A program made the position numbers and the translations under genes. Shown here in pieces: positions 60,717-64,000 of a stretch of DNA of 64,000 bases (position 1 is the stretch's first letter; each line of letters starts with the position of its first letter). The stretch is from Fontibacillus phaseoli (GTDB lineage Bacteria > Bacillota > Bacilli > Paenibacillales > Paenibacillaceae), in assembly GCF_003337355.1 (NCBI RefSeq), contig NZ_QPJW01000001.1:806001-870000 (forward strand). The letters run 5' to 3'. The notes beneath the pieces are model-generated. The model worked only from the letters and a program-made list of their open reading frames with translations, did no database searches and was not told the origin of the DNA.

Positions 60717-61502
60717 ATGGATTTGGGCTTGCAGCATAAAAAGGCGGTTGTCACAGGCGGAAGCAAGGGGATCGGATTGGCGACGGCGCTTACGCTCGCT
60801 TCCGAAGGAGTGCAAGTGGCCATTGTCGCCCGGGATGAGGAGAATTTGAAGCAGGCGGCGAAGCGGATTCAGGAAAAAACGGGCGCGGCTCCGATTTGGA
60901 TTTCCGCAGACGTTTCAGTCCGGGAAGAGGCGGAGCGGGCAGTCTGGTTGGCGGCTGAGCGGCTAGGCGGCCTGGATATTCTCATTAACAATGCCGGAAC
61001 GTCGGCGGCCCATCCATTTCCGGAAGTGGAACCTGACATCTGGACGGCTGACCTTGATTTAAAGCTGTTCGGCGCGGTTCATTTCTCCCGCGCTGCGTTG
61101 CCATACTTGCGCGAGGCGGAAGGGGGAGGGGCGATCGTGAACGTGACGGCGATCGGCGGCAAAACGCCGGGAGCGTCGACCCTGCCGACTTCTGTAAGCC
61201 GTGCTGCCGGCCTCGCTTTGACCAAAGCGATGAGCAAGGATTTAGCCGGGGACGGCATCCGGGTTAATGCGGTTTGTATCGGACTGATCCACAGCGACCA
61301 AATCGAGCGGAAATGGAAATCCGCGGCTCCCGACCTGACCTGGGAGGAGTTCGCGCGCGATCCGGGGCACGGAATTCCGCTGGGGCGGATCGGAGAGGCG
61401 CAGGAGGCTGCGAATGCCATCGTTTTTCTGGTTTCAGAAGCGGCTTCTTATATTACCGGCACTTCGCTAAATATCGATGGCGGGAAATCCGCCGTATTAT
61501 AA
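60717..61502 (+). CDS. SDR-family protein with atypical active site
   Basis: A protein of 261 residues of the short-chain dehydrogenase/reductase fold. The cofactor motif TGGSKGIG (13-20), NNAG, and the C-terminal GTSLNIDGG segment are intact. The usual catalytic Ser, Tyr and Lys are not: the Ser region reads NVTAIGG, and where YSASK is expected the sequence reads TSVSR. The same pattern is found in some SDR subgroups, so it may be a real, different enzyme rather than a dead one. It is a single gene behind CGGGAGG. Substrate unknown. Confidence 0.85.
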   Translation: MDLGLQHKKAVVTGGSKGIGLATALTLASEGVQVAIVARDEENLKQAAKRIQEKTGAAPIWISADVSVREEAERAVWLAAERLGGLDILINNAGTSAAHPFPEVEPDIWTADLDLKLFGAVHFSRAALPYLREAEGGGAIVNVTAIGGKTPGASTLPTSVSRAAGLALTKAMSKDLAGDGIRVNAVCIGLIHSDQIERKWKSAAPDLTWEEFARDPGHGIPLGRIGEAQEAANAIVFLVSEAASYITGTSLNIDGGKSAVL

Positions 61503-61525
61503 AATAAGAGACATCATGCTCTTCC

Positions 61526-62128
61526 ATGAAGCGCGAGTTTGATGTGCCTTACGGCTGGGATACGGATGTAAACGCGGCTGCATTGGGAGCGGCAAAAGGT
61601 CTGGACAGCTGTGTTTATTACACGATCGGAACCGGGGGCGGAATAGGCATTGTGGCGGAAGGAAAAGCGATTCACGGGCTGGTCCATCCCGAAGGAGGAC
61701 ATATCCCGGTACGGCGTCATCCGGAGGATTCTTATCAAGGAAACTGTCCTTATCATCAGGACTGTCTGGAGGGAATGACTGCGGGACCGGCGCTGGAGAG
61801 GCGGTGGGGAGTACCGGGCAAAGAGCTGACGGACGGTCATCCGGCCTGGGCGCTGGAAGCTTATTATATCGGCCAGGCCGTTACCGCGACCGTGTTGACG
61901 CTTTCCCCGAAAAAAGTGATTTTGGGCGGCGGGGTCATGGGACAAAAACAGTTGTTTCCGCTGATTCATACCGAAGTGAAGCGGAACCTTCAGGGCTATG
62001 TCAGTGCACCGGAGTTGGGTGACGACATAGCACATTACATTGTCCCGCCCGGACTCGGAGAGAACGCCGGACTGAAAGGGGCGCTCGTCCTGGGGTTGAA
62101 TGCTTTGAAGGATGCGGAGGTCAGATAA
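61526..62128 (+). pseudogene. 5'-truncated ROK-family sugar kinase
   Basis: An open frame of 200 codons that matches only the C-terminal two thirds of a fructokinase-like ROK kinase (GmuE/ScrK type). It contains the catalytic GWDTDVNAAALG region, YYTIGTGGGIGIV, the zinc-binding HPEGGHIPVRR...GNCPYHQDCLEG segment and LSPKKVILGGGVM. The N-terminal ATP-binding DxGGT part (about 95 residues) is missing, there is no ribosome binding site before the ATG, and an in-frame stop lies eight codons upstream. It starts 24 bases after the SDR gene, which suggests a deletion junction. Confidence 0.8.
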
Positions 62129-63233
62129 AATACAGGCCGTACATATACGGGAGCGGAAGTGCTATCCGCTCTTTCATTGCGTTCCGGCACACAGGGCTGT
62201 ACGGATCAAAGAGCAGCGAACACAGTTCGGCGCTACCGTTGATCGGGAAGGTGCCCTCGGCAGTACGCAGCTCAAACCGTTCCTCCGCCAAACATGAAAT
62301 GGTCGGCTTGTCCGTTTCTTCGCCATTCAGCCTCGCTTGGCGAATCAGGGCTGCGGTATCGGCAATCAGTACGGTTCCGGCATTGTTTTGGGTTTCCGGC
62401 TGAATTCCGGCCGCTTGTAAAATGCCGGAAACCGCGGTATCCTGCCAAGGCAAAACGGCCATAAGGTCATCAAGATGATAACCGGAAATAACATCGGCGA
62501 TCAAACTCATTACCGCCTCCGGTTCTCCGGCCCACTCCAGCATCTGGCCGCTGCGGTGAGAACCCTCTTCCGAGGAAGCAGGGACCATAAACACTGCAGC
62601 AGCGGCGATGCCCCCCTCCGAAGATTCGGCGATCTTGATATGCTGCTCCTGGCCGGAAACGCCGGCGAACGGCCCCGAACCCACAAATTGTTGTAGCTCT
62701 TGTACGCTCCATTCGATAAAGGCAGTTTTTTGCGACAGCAAGGCATGCAGAGCAAAAATATCTTCCGCGATCATATCTCGGCTATGTAACTTTGTGCCTG
62801 ATCCGGCAAGCGCTTGCGGCCCGATTTGATATTTGGCCGCCTGTCCGAATGCCAAGCTGCCCGCTCGGGTATATAGCGAACGGTCGCCCGAAATGAACAG
62901 CAGGGAGGCGCCGGCGCGTCGGGCGTGTTCCCGACACTGTTTGAGCAACTCCCCGGCGAGACCTAATCCGCGGAATTGGGGCTCGGTGCAAACGGCACCG
63001 ACCGAAAAAGCGATCAGCCGGGCTGAGCCGGAAGAGATTACAAGCGGGACCAGGCCCATAAAAGAAACAAGGCGGCCTTCGCCGTCAAATGCCCCGTAGG
63101 AATGGCTTATTCCGGCCTGAAACAAGGTGGGGAAAAAAAACCCCATATCTTTTTGATTATCGCCGCAAAATACCGTATTAGCCAAAGCAACGGCTTGATT
63201 CAGTTCATTTTCCCGGACTCTTCTGATTTCCAT
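62121..63233 (-). CDS. GNAT-family N-acetyltransferase (Eis-like)
   Basis: A protein of 370 residues. The N-terminal GNAT domain has the acetyl-CoA loop EPQFRGLGLAGELLKQC (about 83-99) and a second half resembling the duplicated GNAT/sterol-carrier-like arrangement of Eis proteins. AAGGAAGATGAG precedes the ATG. It runs toward the truncated kinase and their 3' ends overlap by eight bases. The acceptor substrate is unknown. Confidence 0.8.
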   Translation of the reverse strand: MEIRRVRENELNQAVALANTVFCGDNQKDMGFFFPTLFQAGISHSYGAFDGEGRLVSFMGLVPLVISSGSARLIAFSVGAVCTEPQFRGLGLAGELLKQCREHARRAGASLLFISGDRSLYTRAGSLAFGQAAKYQIGPQALAGSGTKLHSRDMIAEDIFALHALLSQKTAFIEWSVQELQQFVGSGPFAGVSGQEQHIKIAESSEGGIAAAAVFMVPASSEEGSHRSGQMLEWAGEPEAVMSLIADVISGYHLDDLMAVLPWQDTAVSGILQAAGIQPETQNNAGTVLIADTAALIRQARLNGEETDKPTISCLAEERFELRTAEGTFPINGSAELCSLLFDPYSPVCRNAMKERIALPLPYMYGLYFI

Positions 63234-63530
63234 TTCTCATCTTCCTTTTCGGTAAGTTCTCCACCTTATCATATATCAGAGCTTAAAAATGGAAAAGCAA
63301 GGCGTTGTGTCAGGAATATTTTTCAAAAATTTAAGATTCATCTTTCCTTTTTGATGGGTAGTGAAAAGCATGGACCTCCAAACAAGTCAAAAATTTGAAA
63401 ATGAGAACACTGTTATTTTTTAATTCCTACTTTCATGCTATAATATGGAATGGTTGTTGTAACTAGGGCTTTTTGGATAGGTTTAAAGCAATATTTTAAT
63501 CTTATTTTTTAATTTTGTTACATAGGCACC

Positions 63531-63555
63531 GCAACTTTTTGAATCCTGTTCGGTA
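63531..63555 (+). promoter_or_regulatory. Candidate ECF-type autoregulated promoter
   Basis: GCAAC (63531-63535) with a following T run, a 15-base spacer and CGGTA (63551-63555) resemble the AAC / CG boxes of ECF sigma promoters. ECF genes often read their own promoter. The rest of the 357-base gap (63234-63530) has a TATAAT at about 63437 and no gene. Confidence 0.45.
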
Positions 63556-63590
63556 ATAATGATAAAAGAATCGAACGGGGAAGCGCTTGG

Positions 63591-64000
63591 ATGGGCGAGG
63601 AGGATCGCACTCAGATGACGGATTCCCAAATGATTCGTGAGATTAAAGAAGGCAATACGGAGCTGTACTCGGAGCTGATGCGAAGATACCAGCGCAAAAT
63701 ATTGGCCTTTGTATACCACATGCTGAAGAGCGCTCATCTGGAGCTGCTCGCAGAAGATATATGCTCGGAAACGTTCTATAAAGCATTCCGCAGTTTGGAT
63801 TCATTCCGCGAAGTGGACGCGTCTTTCTCCACCTGGTTGTACACCATCGCAAGGAACACCGTGCTCAGTGAACTCCGTAAGCAACGCAGTGCCAACGTCC
63901 CGTTGGAAGAAAGCGGATTTGTGCCGGTCGCCCCTAGCGATGCTGTCCCTGAGCAAGCTGTCTTGCGCAGCGAGAAAGTCGGTAAAGTCCGAGAAGCGAT
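63591..64000 (+). CDS. ECF sigma factor (partial, runs off the window)
   Basis: The first 136 codons of an ECF-type sigma-70 factor. Region 2 is clear: YQRKILAFVYHMLKSAHLELLAEDICSETFYKAF and a -10 reading segment FSTWLYTIARN. The linker then begins (LEESGFVPVAPSDAV); region 4 would lie beyond 64000. ATG 63591 has GGGGAAG seven bases upstream; ATG 63615 with GAGGAGG eleven bases upstream is also possible. No anti-sigma gene can be seen because the window ends. Its relation to B. subtilis SigX or SigW is not certain. Confidence 0.85.
   Translation, partial: MGEEDRTQMTDSQMIREIKEGNTELYSELMRRYQRKILAFVYHMLKSAHLELLAEDICSETFYKAFRSLDSFREVDASFSTWLYTIARNTVLSELRKQRSANVPLEESGFVPVAPSDAVPEQAVLRSEKVGKVREA

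Noticed and set aside
1-64000. CRISPR array, tRNA/rRNA genes, insertion sequences, prophage
   Set aside because: No regularly spaced direct repeats, no cloverleaf or rRNA sequence, and no transposase, integrase or phage structural gene was seen.

Overview
This window is a chromosomal segment of a Gram-positive, endospore-forming member of the Bacillales. Paenibacillus or a close relative is the best guess (inference). The evidence is a set of spore genes (ytfJ, dacB-spmA-spmB, ypeB, spoVIF, spoIVA), T-box leaders, a TRAP-type trp regulator, and gene order that follows the Bacillus subtilis block dacB-spmA-spmB-rluB-resABCDE ... cmk-ypfD-der-gpsA-spoIVA-hbs-mtrB-hepS-menG-hepT-ndk-cheR-aroF-aroB-aroH-trp-hisC-tyrA. 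Spacers hold lineage-specific genes. No rRNA, tRNA, CRISPR array, insertion sequence or prophage was seen.

Layout. 0.1-4.7 kb: DUF2953 and ytfJ, then the mother-cell unit dacB-spmAB and rluB. 4.7-9.2 kb: an inserted carbohydrate ABC importer (two permeases and a lipoprotein, no ATPase) with a LacI-type regulator and two near-identical palindromic operators. 9.4-15.1 kb: resABC cytochrome c maturation genes and the resDE two-component system. 15.2-20.0 kb: serA (reverse strand) and serS, each behind its own T-box leader, with a CPBP-family protease gene between them. 20.0-21.9 kb: a cluster of short inverted repeats, a polysaccharide deacetylase lipoprotein and a small unknown gene. 22-26.1 kb: mecA, prsW, a 49-residue zinc-ribbon protein, ypeB, a PilZ protein (ypfA) and a small membrane protein. 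26.2-36.8 kb: cmk-plsC-ypfD, der-plsY-gpsA, spoVIF, small genes, a ferredoxin, a yphF-like lipoprotein and spoIVA. 37-44.9 kb: hbs, mtrB (TRAP), then hepS-menG-ubiA-ubiX-mqnA-hepT, ndk and cheR. The menaquinone cluster mixes the isoprenoid tail enzymes with futalosine-pathway genes. 45.1-56.7 kb: the aromatic supraoperon aroC-aroB-aroH-trpE-trpD-trpC-trp(F-B)-trpA-hisC-tyrA, with a long trp leader carrying an array of GAG/UAG triplets, the target type of the TRAP protein encoded 10 kb upstream. trpF and trpB form one uninterrupted reading frame.

56.7-64 kb is accessory: a probable short regulatory RNA with a consensus promoter and two cre-like boxes; a response regulator-ABC transporter-histidine kinase module with four phased CTTAAG-type repeats before the transporter genes; an SDR protein lacking the usual catalytic residues; a 5'-truncated ROK sugar kinase; a GNAT acetyltransferase; and the start of an ECF sigma factor gene running off the end.

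The observations most worth following up are the candidate CcpA-controlled small RNA (about 56796-56879), the phased operator before the ABC genes, the TrpF-TrpB fusion, the unusually short serS T-box, and the futalosine genes inside the hepS-menG-hepT operon.
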